Below are positions 1-8,356 of a stretch of DNA of 64,000 bases, one piece after another; positions within the stretch are counted from its first letter, which is position 1; each line of letters begins with the position of its first letter. The translations under genes and the position numbers were made by a program. Source of the DNA: Haloarchaeobius sp. FL176 (GTDB lineage: Archaea > Halobacteriota > Halobacteria > Halobacteriales > Natrialbaceae); contig NZ_JANJYH010000003.1 in the NCBI RefSeq assembly GCF_024609245.1, positions 62,001 through 126,000 on the forward strand, read 5' to 3'. A model generated the notes under the pieces. That model had not been told where the DNA came from, did not search any database, and was given only the letters and a program-made list of their open reading frames with translations.

Positions 1-18
1 GTTTAGTGGAGACCAGAA

Positions 19-915
19 ATGAGATTCGTCGAGGAGATCGTCGTCGAGGAGTTCCTCCCGACGTTCCGCTCGATGCTCGCGGAGGACCTGCGCGACCGCG
101 GGTTCACCCAGAGCGAGGTCGCGGAGGCACTCGGCATCAGCCAGTCCGCGGTGTCGAAGTACGCCCACGGCGACGTGACTCGACGGCAGGAGTTCGTCGA
201 GGACGAGCGGGTTCAGGAGCTCGTCGCCCGCGTCGGCGAGGGGCTCGCGTCGGACACGATGCGCCCGGTTCAGGGGCTCGTGGAGGCGGAGGTGGTCATC
301 CGGCAGCTCGAGCGCGGTGACCTGCTGGCGGCGATGCACAGGGAGCAGATGCCCGAGCTGGCGGAGTACGGCGCGGAGTTCGCCATCCACGACCCGGACA
401 GCGACCTGCGCAGTGCCGAGCGCGTGCTCTCGTCGCTCCGGCGCGGGCTACGCGTGCTGGAGAACACGAGCGGGTTCGCGGGGCTCATCCCGAACGTCGG
501 TTCGAACCTGGTGGCGTGTACGCCCGACGCGACCACCATCGACGACGTGGCGGGTGTGCCGGGCCGCATCGTGGACGTGAAGGGCCGGGCGACGATTCCC
601 GCCGAACCGGAGTTCGGCGTCAGCGAGTACGTCGCGAGCGTGCTGCTGGCGGCGCGCGATGCCGGTAGCGGTGCCAACGCGGCGGCGAACATCCGCTACG
701 ACCCCGACATCGTCGCGGCGCTGGAGGAGCAGGGCCACGTGACGGCAGCGTTCGAGAGCGAGGAAGACGTTGCGGCGGGCGTCGCGGCGGCGCTGGACGA
801 GACGCCGGACGCGACGGTGCTGTACCAGACCGGCGCGGTCGGCATCGAACCCATCTGCTACGTGCTCGGCGACGACCCCGTCGCCGTCGCGGAGACGATT
901 CGCGAGCTGACATGA
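19..915 (+). CDS. thiR: HTH-ThiN thiamine regulator (ThiR-like)
   Basis: A 298-residue protein with an N-terminal helix-turn-helix (about residues 28-52, with a recognition-helix-like stretch ISQSAVSKYAHGD) and a C-terminal ThiN domain (about residues 130-298, with the family stretches IPNVGSN, VPGRIVDVKGR, PEFGVSEYVA and NIRYDPD). ThiN alone is a thiamine-phosphate synthase module; in archaea the HTH-ThiN fusion is known as the repressor ThiR, which senses thiamine phosphates. The thiazole synthase gene thi4 lies 3 kb away, which fits. The stop overlaps the start of the following methyltransferase (ATGA). The ATG at 19 is the first in frame; only 18 bases upstream are visible, so its promoter is cut off. 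It could retain enzymatic activity. Confidence 0.85.
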   Translation: MRFVEEIVVEEFLPTFRSMLAEDLRDRGFTQSEVAEALGISQSAVSKYAHGDVTRRQEFVEDERVQELVARVGEGLASDTMRPVQGLVEAEVVIRQLERGDLLAAMHREQMPELAEYGAEFAIHDPDSDLRSAERVLSSLRRGLRVLENTSGFAGLIPNVGSNLVACTPDATTIDDVAGVPGRIVDVKGRATIPAEPEFGVSEYVASVLLAARDAGSGANAAANIRYDPDIVAALEEQGHVTAAFESEEDVAAGVAAALDETPDATVLYQTGAVGIEPICYVLGDDPVAVAETIRELT

Positions 916-1583
916 GCGACGGGACTGCCGCCGCGCGAGCGTTCTACGGCCGGTGGGCGGGACTGTACGATTTGGTTGCGACGTACGTTCCCGGCGTCGG
1001 CGAGCTCCGTGACCGCGCAGCGCGGGCGCTCGCACTCGACCGGGGCGACACCGTCGTCGAGATGGGCTGTGGCACGGGTGCGAACCTGCCGTACCTGCGC
1101 GAGCAGGTCGGCCCCGATGGGACGGTCGTCGGCGTCGACTACACCCGCGGGATGCTCGACCAGGCCCGCGGACTCGTCGACAGGAGGGGCTGGGGGAACG
1201 TCCACCTCGTCCACGGTGACGCGACTGCACCGCCGGTTTCGGGACCCGTCGACGGCGTCCTCGCGACGTTCGTCTCGGGGATGTTGGCGGACCCTGCCGC
1301 GGCCGTCGACGGCTGGTGCGACCTCGCGACCGACGGGACGGTGGTGCTGGTGGACATGGCACTGTCGGACGAGCCGGTGGCCGCCCCGGTGAACGCGCTC
1401 TTCCGTGCGCTGACGGTGCTTTCGACGCCGCCGACGCACAAACTCCGGTACGACCCCCCGCCGCACGACCTGTTGCGCGAGCGGGTCGAGTCGGCCCGCG
1501 ATGCACTGCTGGACCGGGCACAGGCGAGCCACCGGGAGGAGCGCGTGCTCGGCATCGTCCGCCTGACCGGCGGGCGGATGTGA
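912..1583 (+). CDS. Class I SAM-dependent methyltransferase
   Basis: A 223-residue protein of the Rossmann-like methyltransferase fold. Motif I, the S-adenosylmethionine glycine loop, is VVEMGCGTGANLP at about residues 48-60; a second conserved acidic segment (VVGVDYTRGMLDQAR) follows. The layout resembles UbiE/COQ5-like small-molecule methyltransferases, but nothing visible identifies the acceptor. It overlaps the ThiN regulator by four bases, so the two are probably co-transcribed and translationally coupled. A link to thiamine is only an inference from position. Confidence 0.8.
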   Translation: MSDGTAAARAFYGRWAGLYDLVATYVPGVGELRDRAARALALDRGDTVVEMGCGTGANLPYLREQVGPDGTVVGVDYTRGMLDQARGLVDRRGWGNVHLVHGDATAPPVSGPVDGVLATFVSGMLADPAAAVDGWCDLATDGTVVLVDMALSDEPVAAPVNALFRALTVLSTPPTHKLRYDPPPHDLLRERVESARDALLDRAQASHREERVLGIVRLTGGRM

Positions 1584-1608
1584 CTCCGTGACAGACGACG
1601 AAAAAGCG

Positions 1609-1617
1609 TTTTAATAA
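1609..1617 (+). promoter_or_regulatory. TATA element for the SagB-type gene
   Basis: TTTTAATAA lies 20-28 bases before the ATG at 1637, the spacing expected for a leaderless haloarchaeal transcript. It supports starting the gene at 1637 rather than at the GTG at 1622. Confidence 0.6.
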
Positions 1618-1636
1618 CCGTGTGAAATGCAACGCT

Positions 1637-3175
1637 ATGGCCGACGCCCGCGAGTACCACGAGCGCACGAAGCACACTCCCCGCCAGTTCAGCGAGATGG
1701 AGTTCGAACTCGACTTCGACAACCAGCCACGGCCGTCGAAGGTGTACGCCGATCTACCACGACGCTCGCTGGGTGCCGTCGTCGACCCCGCGGAGACACC
1801 GGCGCTGTCGGCCGTCGACACCTCGACCGCCGGCTCCGCTGGCGGAGCCCGAACGTCGATGGACGGCGACGCACTCACCACGCTCTGTCACTACTCGAAC
1901 GGCGTCACGAAGACGCTGGACCGCGGCGGGCAGCAGGTGGCGTTTCGGGCGGCCTCCTGCACGGGGAAACTGTACCACGTCGACTGCTACGCCGTCTGCG
2001 GTGACCGCGAGGACACGGACGCCGGCGTCTACCAGTACGACCCCGAGAGCGACGCGTTCCACGTGCTCCGGGAGGGAGACTACCGCGGTGTACTCGCAGA
2101 CGCAGCGGGCGGACAGACGGGCGTCGCCGAGGCGCCGGTGACCATCGTCGCGACGTCGACCTGGTGGCGCAACGCCTGGAAGTACCGCGACCGGACCTAC
2201 CGGCACGCATTCTGGGACTCCGGAACCGTGCTTGCGAACCTGCTCGCGGTCGCCCACGCCGGCGGCCGACGCGCGGAGGTCGTGTTGGGGTTCGCCGACG
2301 ACCCCGTCGTCGACCTCCTCGGAGTCGACCCGGAGGACGAGGGACCGCTCGCACTGGTCCCCGTCGGGGGCGACGACCCCGCAACGGACGTCCCCGAAGT
2401 CGACTCCATCGACCCCGAGGTCGTCCTCGACTCCGACCCGGTCGACTACCCGCTCGTGCACGACGCGTGGGACCAGAGCACGCTCCTGGAGGGCGACGCG
2501 GCGGCTGCGTGGCGCGAACGGTTTCCGGCTGACGACGCGGCGGCCGACGCTCCGGGCGTGCTCGGAACGCACGCACCCGGCGACGGCGAGCGAGTCGAAC
2601 TCGACCCCGTCGACGCCGAGACCGCCTCCGCCCGTCCGGTCGGGAACACCATCAGACGGCGCGGCTCCTCGCGGGAGTACACACACGAGTCGATCAGCGA
2701 CCGGCTGTTCGCGACGGTGGTCGACCGGTCCCTCGCCGGCGTGCCGACGGACTGCTTCGACGGCGGCGACGGCGTCCTCGACTACTACTGCCTCGTCCAC
2801 GCCGTCGACGGCATCGAGTCCGGGGCCTACCAGTACCACCCCGGGTCGACCTGTCTCGAACGGCTCGGTGACACGGACCGCGAGACGGCCGGCCACCTCG
2901 CAGCCGGTCAGTCGGTCGTCGGTGACGCCGCCGTGAACGTCTACGCGATGGCCGACGTCGACGCCCTCGTCGAGCGGTTCGGCAACCGCGGCTACCGGCT
3001 CGCCCAGCTCCAGGCCGGCGTCGAGCTCGGCCGACTCTACCTCGCCACGTACGCCCACCGGCGGCTCGGCGGGCGGGGGTTCACCTTCTTCGACGACCTC
3101 GTCACCGAGCACCTCTCACCGCGTGCGTCGAACCAGACGCCGATGACGCTGTTCGCCTTCGGCAGGCCGGCGTGA
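1637..3175 (+). CDS. SagB/ThcOx family dehydrogenase (tandem nitroreductase fold)
   Basis: A 512-residue protein with two nitroreductase-like halves. The first spans about residues 75-250; the second begins near residue 330 with RRRGSSREYTHESIS, the FMN-phosphate-binding RR-S-R signature of nitroreductases. The family includes the oxidases that turn azolines into azoles in peptide natural products. No YcaO cyclodehydratase, precursor peptide or transporter is nearby, so the substrate is unknown and RiPP synthesis is not supported here. ATG 1637 is chosen over GTG 1622 because the TATA element is placed correctly for it. Confidence 0.75.
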   Translation: MADAREYHERTKHTPRQFSEMEFELDFDNQPRPSKVYADLPRRSLGAVVDPAETPALSAVDTSTAGSAGGARTSMDGDALTTLCHYSNGVTKTLDRGGQQVAFRAASCTGKLYHVDCYAVCGDREDTDAGVYQYDPESDAFHVLREGDYRGVLADAAGGQTGVAEAPVTIVATSTWWRNAWKYRDRTYRHAFWDSGTVLANLLAVAHAGGRRAEVVLGFADDPVVDLLGVDPEDEGPLALVPVGGDDPATDVPEVDSIDPEVVLDSDPVDYPLVHDAWDQSTLLEGDAAAAWRERFPADDAAADAPGVLGTHAPGDGERVELDPVDAETASARPVGNTIRRRGSSREYTHESISDRLFATVVDRSLAGVPTDCFDGGDGVLDYYCLVHAVDGIESGAYQYHPGSTCLERLGDTDRETAGHLAAGQSVVGDAAVNVYAMADVDALVERFGNRGYRLAQLQAGVELGRLYLATYAHRRLGGRGFTFFDDLVTEHLSPRASNQTPMTLFAFGRPA

Positions 3176-3232
3176 TGTGTCGTGCCAACGAACGGCACAA
3201 GAATTATCCGAGACTGATACGTCGAGAGGCGT

Positions 3233-3778
3233 ATGCAATCGAACCGGCACGTCGCCATCGCCCTCACACTCGTCGTCCTCGTCGCCCTCGCGGGCTGTAC
3301 GGACGACTTCGGCGGCGGTAGCGAGGAGTCGTACGGTATCGGCGAGACGGCCGAGCTCGGACAGGAGAACACGACCATCGCGGTCACGGTCGACGACTAC
3401 CGGTTCGCCGACTCCTACGACGCGGCCGCCGACTCCGGCGGGACCCGGACCGTCACCGCGCCGGACGGTGAGCAGTTCCTCTTCGTGAAGGTGACCGTCG
3501 AGAACGTCGGGAACGAGGACGGCGCGACGCCGGCCGTCGCGGTTCGCCCGCGGAACTCCACCGCCACCGACCCGGACGGCGCACCAACGTGGGCGACCGA
3601 CGGCCTGTACCGGAGCATCCGACCGCTCCCGACCGACGAGTCGCGGACCGGCTGGGTCCGAGCGACCGTCGCCGGCAACGTGACCGCCGCGGACGTCGAG
3701 GTCGCCTTCTCGACGGATATCCTCGTCACCTCGGGCGAGTACAAGTGGCTGCTCGTCGAGGACGACGAGGAGGAGTAG
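3233..3778 (+). CDS. Secreted lipoprotein with DUF4352-like domain
   Basis: A 181-residue protein with a short hydrophobic leader ending in the lipobox LVALAGC, so the cysteine near residue 22 should be lipid-anchored. The remainder is an immunoglobulin-like beta domain typical of DUF4352 (telokin-like), with the central strand FLFVKVTVENVGNEDG. Family members are exported and of unknown role. An AT-rich TATA-like stretch (AGAATTATC, about 3200-3208) precedes the ATG at 3233. It is followed by a strong hairpin terminator. Confidence 0.75.
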   Translation: MQSNRHVAIALTLVVLVALAGCTDDFGGGSEESYGIGETAELGQENTTIAVTVDDYRFADSYDAAADSGGTRTVTAPDGEQFLFVKVTVENVGNEDGATPAVAVRPRNSTATDPDGAPTWATDGLYRSIRPLPTDESRTGWVRATVAGNVTAADVEVAFSTDILVTSGEYKWLLVEDDEEE

Positions 3779-3841
3779 GGACACACAGGCGGCCTTTGGG
3801 TAGGGACAGGCATCGTGCGGTAGCTGTCAGCCACCGTTGCG

Positions 3842-3875
3842 CCGGGCGCGAACGGAGTGAGCGCCCGGTCTTTTT
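3842..3875 (+). terminator. GC hairpin plus T tract after the lipoprotein
   Basis: A perfect 8-bp stem, CCGGGCGC (3842-3849) with GCGCCCGG (3861-3868), has an 11-base loop and is followed by TCTTTTT. It resembles an intrinsic terminator at the end of the plus-strand lipoprotein transcript. Confidence 0.55.
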
Positions 3876-3880
3876 GGCCG

Positions 3881-3931
3881 AGCTTTTTGCGCCGAGCGGT
3901 GCGCCGGAGGCGCACCCGAGGCGTAAAAAGG
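3881..3931 (-). terminator. Hairpin flanked by T/A tracts after thi4
   Basis: GTGCGCC (3899-3905) pairs with GGCGCAC (3909-3915). Outside this stem a CTTTTTGCGCC-type arm and a GGCGTAAAAAG-type arm extend the symmetry. Read on the minus strand it lies just after the thi4 stop and ends in a T tract, so it may terminate both convergent transcripts. Confidence 0.45.
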
Positions 3932-3934
3932 TCG

Positions 3935-4870
3935 TCAGTCGTCAGCGGGGGCCGGTGCGGGCGAGTCCGACAGCGTCACGGGCTCGACGTCCTTGTCGAG
4001 CTCGTCCAGCGCGACCTGTGCGGCCTTCTTCCCGGAGACGAGCATCGCACCGAACGTCGGGCCCATACGCGGGAGGCCGTAGGCGGTGGCAACGGCCATG
4101 CCGGAGGCCACGAGACCGTCGTGGACGAGGCCGGTATGTTCGACGACCTCGTCCTCGCTGCGGCCGACCCACATGGAGTCGTGGCCGGGCGAGTCGTGGC
4201 CGGGCGCGCCGTAGCTGTCGTCGCCGGTCTGGTCCATGACCTCGCCGCGCTCGTTCGCGGCCTGGATGCCCGGCGCGTCGAGCACGCCGCGCTCGTCGAG
4301 CTTGTTGATGGCCATGGCGTCGTGGCCGGTGGAGTCGATGACCAGGTCGGCCTCGACGGCGACGGGGTCGACGCAGGTGATCTCGCGGGGGAGCGCGTGG
4401 ACCGGCGTGTAGTTCATCACGATGCCGGAGACGCGGTGGTCCTCGCGGACGACGATGTCCGTGAACTCCGTCATGTTCTGCATCTTCGCGCCGGCGTCGC
4501 AGGCGGCCTTGATGAGGCCCGAGCAGGCCTCGGGTCCGTTGGCGACGTAGAGGCCGTCGACATCACCGGCCTCGTCGTACTCGACGTCGAGGTCGTCGAG
4601 GATGCCCTGCGCGGGGTCTCGGACGGTGACCTTGTTCATGAGGAAGCCGCCGAGCCAGAAGCCGCCGCCGAGGTAGTTGTTCTTCTCGACGACCATCACC
4701 TTGACACCGCGTTCGGCGAGCTCCTTCGCCGCCGTGAGGCCGGAGGGCCCGCCACCGACGATGATGACCTCGCTGTCGGAGAAGTCGAGGAACTCCTCGC
4801 TCCACTCCTGGCCGATTGCGCGCGTTACCTCCGCTTCACCGACGTCCGCGAACGAGTCGAAGTCGTCCAT
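3935..4870 (-). CDS. thi4: Thi4 sulfide-dependent ADP-thiazole synthase
   Basis: A 311-residue Thi4 family protein that makes the ADP-thiazole precursor of thiamine from NAD, glycine and a sulfur source. The dinucleotide-binding loop VGGGPSG is at about residues 38-44. A conserved Cys in the stretch [12 protein letters not shown] falls at residue 166; in the Haloferax volcanii Thi4 the equivalent active-site Cys was reported to be essential. Start 4870 (MDDFDSF) is preferred over the six-codon-longer 4888 because a TATA element lies 24-32 bases upstream. A perfect palindrome sits between TATA and start. The gene is monocistronic. Confidence 0.92.
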   Translation of the reverse strand: MDDFDSFADVGEAEVTRAIGQEWSEEFLDFSDSEVIIVGGGPSGLTAAKELAERGVKVMVVEKNNYLGGGFWLGGFLMNKVTVRDPAQGILDDLDVEYDEAGDVDGLYVANGPEACSGLIKAACDAGAKMQNMTEFTDIVVREDHRVSGIVMNYTPVHALPREITCVDPVAVEADLVIDSTGHDAMAINKLDERGVLDAPGIQAANERGEVMDQTGDDSYGAPGHDSPGHDSMWVGRSEDEVVEHTGLVHDGLVASGMAVATAYGLPRMGPTFGAMLVSGKKAAQVALDELDKDVEPVTLSDSPAPAPADD

Positions 4871-4878
4871 ACAACCTA

Positions 4879-4902
4879 GTGGTACCACCCAGATGTAAAA
4901 GG
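4879..4902 (-). promoter_or_regulatory. thi4 promoter with embedded palindrome
   Basis: On the minus strand the TATA element CCTTTTACA (4894-4902) precedes the ATG at 4870. Between them lies GTGGTACCAC (4879-4888), its own reverse complement, placed where a bound repressor would block initiation. ThiR binding is an inference; the motif appears only once in the window. Confidence 0.5.
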
Positions 4903-5145
4903 TGTTCCGGTCCGTGAAACGTGGGCGGAAGCCGAGTTCACGCTCCGGGTTCTCGGAGTCGCTACACTGACGGCCGGGAGCAGCTAGAACACCCCCGTTC
5001 GCTCGCCATCCCCGACTGGTGGGACGCCGACCTCGTCTCTGCTACCGAGTGGAAAGATCCCTTCAGTCCCAGCCGACCGCGACCGCGCCACAGCGGCGCG
5101 GTGCTGCCGAAGAGTCCACACTAAACGTGAACCCAGCCCCCGGTA

Positions 5146-5760
5146 TCACGCCGACCGAAGGACGGAGAGCAGTTCGTTCCGGTACGTGCCGGGGTCGTCC
5201 GCGACGCCGGGCGCGACGGCGTCCAGCCCGTCGGTGGGGTACGCGCCGCCGGCGAGGCGGAACTGGCCGTCGGCGACCCAGACCGAGAGCCAGCCCTCGA
5301 CGGCGACTTCGGCCTCCGCTGGGCGGTCACCGTCCCCAGCGAATGCGTCGGCCATGGGGAACGTCGCCTCGTACCGGGTGAGCCGGGCGCGCGCTCCACT
5401 GTCGGTCCGCAGCCGGTCGTGGCGGCCGCGTTCGACGTTCCGGAACCCGCGCTCGCGCAGGTCCTCGGCGAACTGACGGCGGGCCGACGAGGCGACGGTC
5501 GGGTACAGCGATGCCGGACCCAGGCCGGGGGTCAGCGGCGGCTGGAAGGAGAGCTGTGTGGCGAAGCAAAACCTCCAGGGCTGGTCGAGCGCGCCGTCGG
5601 TCGCCTCGCGTACCGCCGCCCGCAGGTCGGCGTCCTCGTACAGCCGTGTCGCGCCGAGCACTCGCACCGTCGCGAGGTCGAACACGACCTCGGTGGACTC
5701 GTCACTGAGCCGCCAGCCGTCGCCGTCCGGCGCCAGGGCGGGGTACGACGACGCCGACAT
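5146..5760 (-). CDS. Conserved-looking haloarchaeal protein, function unknown
   Basis: A 204-residue acidic soluble protein with no signal peptide or membrane segment and no motif I recognise. The codon pattern and composition match its neighbours, and no other frame over the interval is plausible. It starts one base before the stop of the upstream gene on the same strand (5762-6532), so the two probably form an operon and may act together. No function is proposed. Confidence 0.6.
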   Translation of the reverse strand: MSASSYPALAPDGDGWRLSDESTEVVFDLATVRVLGATRLYEDADLRAAVREATDGALDQPWRFCFATQLSFQPPLTPGLGPASLYPTVASSARRQFAEDLRERGFRNVERGRHDRLRTDSGARARLTRYEATFPMADAFAGDGDRPAEAEVAVEGWLSVWVADGQFRLAGGAYPTDGLDAVAPGVADDPGTYRNELLSVLRSA

Positions 5761-5761
5761 C

Positions 5762-6532
5762 TCAGGCCTCGCGGGTGCCGTCGGCGGTGTGGACCGTCGT
5801 TTCGCCGTCGACCACGGCTGCCCACGAGGTGACGAGGGAGCCGTCGTCGAAGATGTGTTCGGGCACGAGCGGCATCGCGACCGGCTCGAAGGCGTGCTCG
5901 CGCATGGCCTTGATGGTGCCGAAGCGACCGAGTTCGCTCCCCCAGCGGTCGTACACGTGGAACGTCTTGTCGCCGCCGCGCTCGTAGGACAGCGGGAACG
6001 CGTCGGCCGGCGGGCAGGCGAGCGCGTCCACGTCGTCGAAGCGCGCGAGCACTTCCGTGCCGTCCTCGAGCACGACCTGCTTGCGGTCGGAGCCGGTGCG
6101 GTCCCCGTCGCCGGCCTCGGGCGGGTCGCGCTCGCGCCAGACCAGCTCCCCCGCCGGTGCCAGGGCGTAGTGGCCGTTCGCGAGGGGGACGCGGTCGGGG
6201 CCGTCGTAGAAGGTCCGACAGCGGTCCTCGTCTTCGGCGGCGAGACAGTGCGGCCTGTCCAGCACCTCGACGACGGCCGCGAGTGCGTCCACGTCCGGGA
6301 CGACGAACAACGCGTCGTGGCCCCGTGCGAGGACCGACGCGAACTCCGGGACCAGCGCTGCGGGCTCGACGTGTCGGTCGTCGAGCGTGACGACCGCCAG
6401 CGGTCGGTCGGCGCCGGTCAGGCGCCGGGTCCCGCCGTGTGGGTCGCCTACCACGGCGTGGCTCGCGGTTCGTAGGTCGTAGCCTGCCCGCTCCAGGATA
6501 TCCGTTCCGTGGTCGTGTTCGTCCCGTTCCAT
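5762..6532 (-). CDS. Haloarchaeal protein of unknown function
   Basis: A 256-residue acidic protein starting MERDEHDHG. Residues 10-90 read like a small alpha/beta domain (LAVVTLDDRHVEP, DALFVVPDVDAL). The C-terminal half is beta-rich (KTFHVYDRWGSELGRFGT). I see no catalytic signature. The reading frame is open to 6601, but the ATG at 6532 is chosen because the extension enters the intergenic space shared with the divergent mvaD. It is transcribed together with the gene at 5146-5760. Confidence 0.6.
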   Translation of the reverse strand: MERDEHDHGTDILERAGYDLRTASHAVVGDPHGGTRRLTGADRPLAVVTLDDRHVEPAALVPEFASVLARGHDALFVVPDVDALAAVVEVLDRPHCLAAEDEDRCRTFYDGPDRVPLANGHYALAPAGELVWRERDPPEAGDGDRTGSDRKQVVLEDGTEVLARFDDVDALACPPADAFPLSYERGGDKTFHVYDRWGSELGRFGTIKAMREHAFEPVAMPLVPEHIFDDGSLVTSWAAVVDGETTVHTADGTREA

Positions 6533-6606
6533 GTGAGTAGTTCGCACTCTGGCCGCTTGAACGTTCGGCAAGTGGTGACCGTCGAAAGCTCCCCGAATCA
6601 CCCGTG

Positions 6607-6615
6607 ACTTTTAAG
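6607..6615 (+). promoter_or_regulatory. TATA element of mvaD
   Basis: ACTTTTAAG lies 25-33 bases before the ATG at 6640, the leaderless spacing. It fixes the start over the in-frame ATG at 6604, which precedes it. Confidence 0.6.
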
Positions 6616-6639
6616 CGCGCGTCGGTCGGCTATCGAGGT

Positions 6640-7647
6640 ATGAAGGCAACCGCGATGGCGCACCCCATCCAGGGACTCGTCAAGTACCACGGCATGCGCG
6701 ACGACATCGAGCGACAGCCGTACCACGACTCCATCAGCGTCTGCACGGCCCCGAGCCACACGAAGACGACGGTGGAGTTCTCGATGGACTACGACGAGGA
6801 CATGTACATCGTCGACGGCGAGGAGCTGGAGGGCCACGCCTTCGACCGCGTCGAGCGCGTCGTCGACAAGGCGCGGGACATGTCCGACGCGGCTCACACC
6901 GTCTACCCCGTCAAGCTCGAGTCCGAGAACTCCTTCCCGTCGAACGTCGGGCTGGGCTCGTCTGCCTCGGGCTTCGCCGCCGCCGCCATGGCGCTCTCGG
7001 AGGCCGCCGAACTCGACGCCTCGCACGCCGAAATCTCGACAATCGCGCGCGTCGGCTCCGCGTCGGCCGCCCGCTCGGTGACAGGTGGCTTCTCGCACCT
7101 GCGCGCCGGGTTGAACGACCGCGACTGCCGCTCCCACCGCATCCCGACGGACCTGAAGGACGAGCTCAAGATAATCGTCGCGCTCGTTCCGTCGTACAAG
7201 GACACCGACGACGCCCACTCGGAGGCCGAGAAGAGCCACATGTTCGGCGACCGCCGGGCGTACGTCCAGGACCAGCTCGTCGAGATGCGCGACGCCCTCC
7301 ACGCCGACGACCTCGAGCGGATGGGCCACATCGCCGAGCAGGACTCGCTCTCGCTCGCCGCCACGACGATGACCGGCCCCGACGGCTGGGTGTACTGGCA
7401 GCCCCCGACGCTCGCCGTCTTCAACAAGGTGCGCGAGCTGCGCGAGAACGGCTACGAGGACGACGACGACGTCGACAGCGTGCCCGTCTGGTTCTCGACC
7501 GACACCGGCGCGTCCGTGTACGTGAACACCACCGCCGACCACGCCGAGCGCGTCAAGGAGGCCGTCAGCGAGACCGGCGTCCGGACGACCATCTGGGAGG
7601 TCGGCGGCCCGGCACGCCTGCTCGACGAGGACGAATCGCTGTTCTGA
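6640..7647 (+). CDS. mvaD: Phosphomevalonate decarboxylase
   Basis: A 335-residue GHMP-superfamily protein of the diphosphomevalonate decarboxylase family. The ATP-binding glycine/serine loop VGLGSSASGFAAAA is at about residues 103-116; DTGASVYVNTT near the C-terminus replaces the DAGPN stretch of the classical enzyme. In Haloferax volcanii the orthologue decarboxylates mevalonate 5-phosphate to isopentenyl phosphate, which isopentenyl phosphate kinase then phosphorylates; no isopentenyl phosphate kinase gene was seen here. The product feeds archaeal lipid and carotenoid synthesis, whose enzymes also occur in this window (18041 and 30567). Confidence 0.9.
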   Translation: MKATAMAHPIQGLVKYHGMRDDIERQPYHDSISVCTAPSHTKTTVEFSMDYDEDMYIVDGEELEGHAFDRVERVVDKARDMSDAAHTVYPVKLESENSFPSNVGLGSSASGFAAAAMALSEAAELDASHAEISTIARVGSASAARSVTGGFSHLRAGLNDRDCRSHRIPTDLKDELKIIVALVPSYKDTDDAHSEAEKSHMFGDRRAYVQDQLVEMRDALHADDLERMGHIAEQDSLSLAATTMTGPDGWVYWQPPTLAVFNKVRELRENGYEDDDDVDSVPVWFSTDTGASVYVNTTADHAERVKEAVSETGVRTTIWEVGGPARLLDEDESLF

Positions 7648-7660
7648 GGTTTCGGGCGGC

Positions 7661-7679
7661 GACCCTCCGAGAGAGGGTC
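7661..7679. terminator. Hairpin between convergent genes
   Basis: GACCCTC (7661-7667) and GAGGGTC (7673-7679) form a perfect 7-bp stem with a 5-base loop, located in the 30-bp gap between mvaD and the convergent membrane-protein gene. There is no T tract, so the terminator call is tentative. Confidence 0.35.
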
Positions 7680-8355
7680 ACAGCGACGGCCGCCAGTACA
7701 GCAGTCCGACGGTGACGACGAACACCGCCGTCGAGAGGGGGAGCGACTGCTGGTACGCCTGCGCCGCGAGCGCCGAGGAGCCCCCGGTGACGCCGGTGAC
7801 GATGGTCGCGATGACCGGCCAGCTACAGGAGACACAGGAGAGCAGGCCGAGCACTCCGGAGACGGCCGCTCCAGCGGCGTCGATGACCGTGACGTAGACC
7901 AGGTACGAAAGCGCCGTGTAGCCGACCACCTGATACGGGAACAGTCGGACGATGAGGAGCTCGCTCTCGTAGGTGGCCGCGGGGCCGAACCCCGGCGGCA
8001 GCGACGTGGCGACGTACCAGCCGTAGGACGGGTCGTACCCCGGCACCGAGACGAACGCGTAGCCGAGGTCGAGCAGCCCGCCGAAGTACGCGAGTATCAG
8101 CGCGTAGCCGACCGCGACGACGGCCGCGACTCGTCGGCGGCGAACTGGTGCCGTCGGCGGGTCAGTTCGCCAGAGCGCCCACAGCCCGACGTTGATCCAG
8201 ACGAATGGCAGTACCACCAGCGAGAGCGAGATGGAGCTGACCTCCGTGAGGTACAGCAACGCCAGAAGCGCCTCGATGGTGAGCACGATGAACCCCGCGA
8301 ACACGGTCGACGGTTCGGGGACGAGCGACGCGAAGTCCACGCGTTCGGTCGTCAT
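7678..8355 (-). CDS. Membrane protein with CxxC, downstream of ctaB
   Basis: A 225-residue protein with about six membrane segments. The sixth contains LLSCVSCSWPVIA, a pair of cysteines (C174, C177) followed by a proline inside or at the edge of a membrane helix. This arrangement suits metal binding or redox chemistry. It starts one base before the stop of ctaB and is surely co-transcribed with it, so a role in oxidase assembly, for example copper handling, is reasonable but inferred. The ATG at 8355 is chosen over the upstream in-frame start at 8400 because that would run into ctaB. Confidence 0.65.
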   Translation of the reverse strand: MTTERVDFASLVPEPSTVFAGFIVLTIEALLALLYLTEVSSISLSLVVLPFVWINVGLWALWRTDPPTAPVRRRRVAAVVAVGYALILAYFGGLLDLGYAFVSVPGYDPSYGWYVATSLPPGFGPAATYESELLIVRLFPYQVVGYTALSYLVYVTVIDAAGAAVSGVLGLLSCVSCSWPVIATIVTGVTGGSSALAAQAYQQSLPLSTAVFVVTVGLLYWRPSL

Positions 8356-8356
8356 C

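Noticed and set aside
448-1881. Long minus-strand frame of 477 codons opposite the regulator and methyltransferase
   Set aside because: It is the GC-rich antisense shadow of three well-supported plus-strand genes, with an arginine/serine-rich nonsense composition.
4921-5124. A 67-codon plus-strand frame between thi4 and the 5146 gene (contains [21 protein letters not shown])
   Set aside because: Possibly a gene remnant, but it begins in low-quality composition, has no promoter in the right place and no recognisable family.
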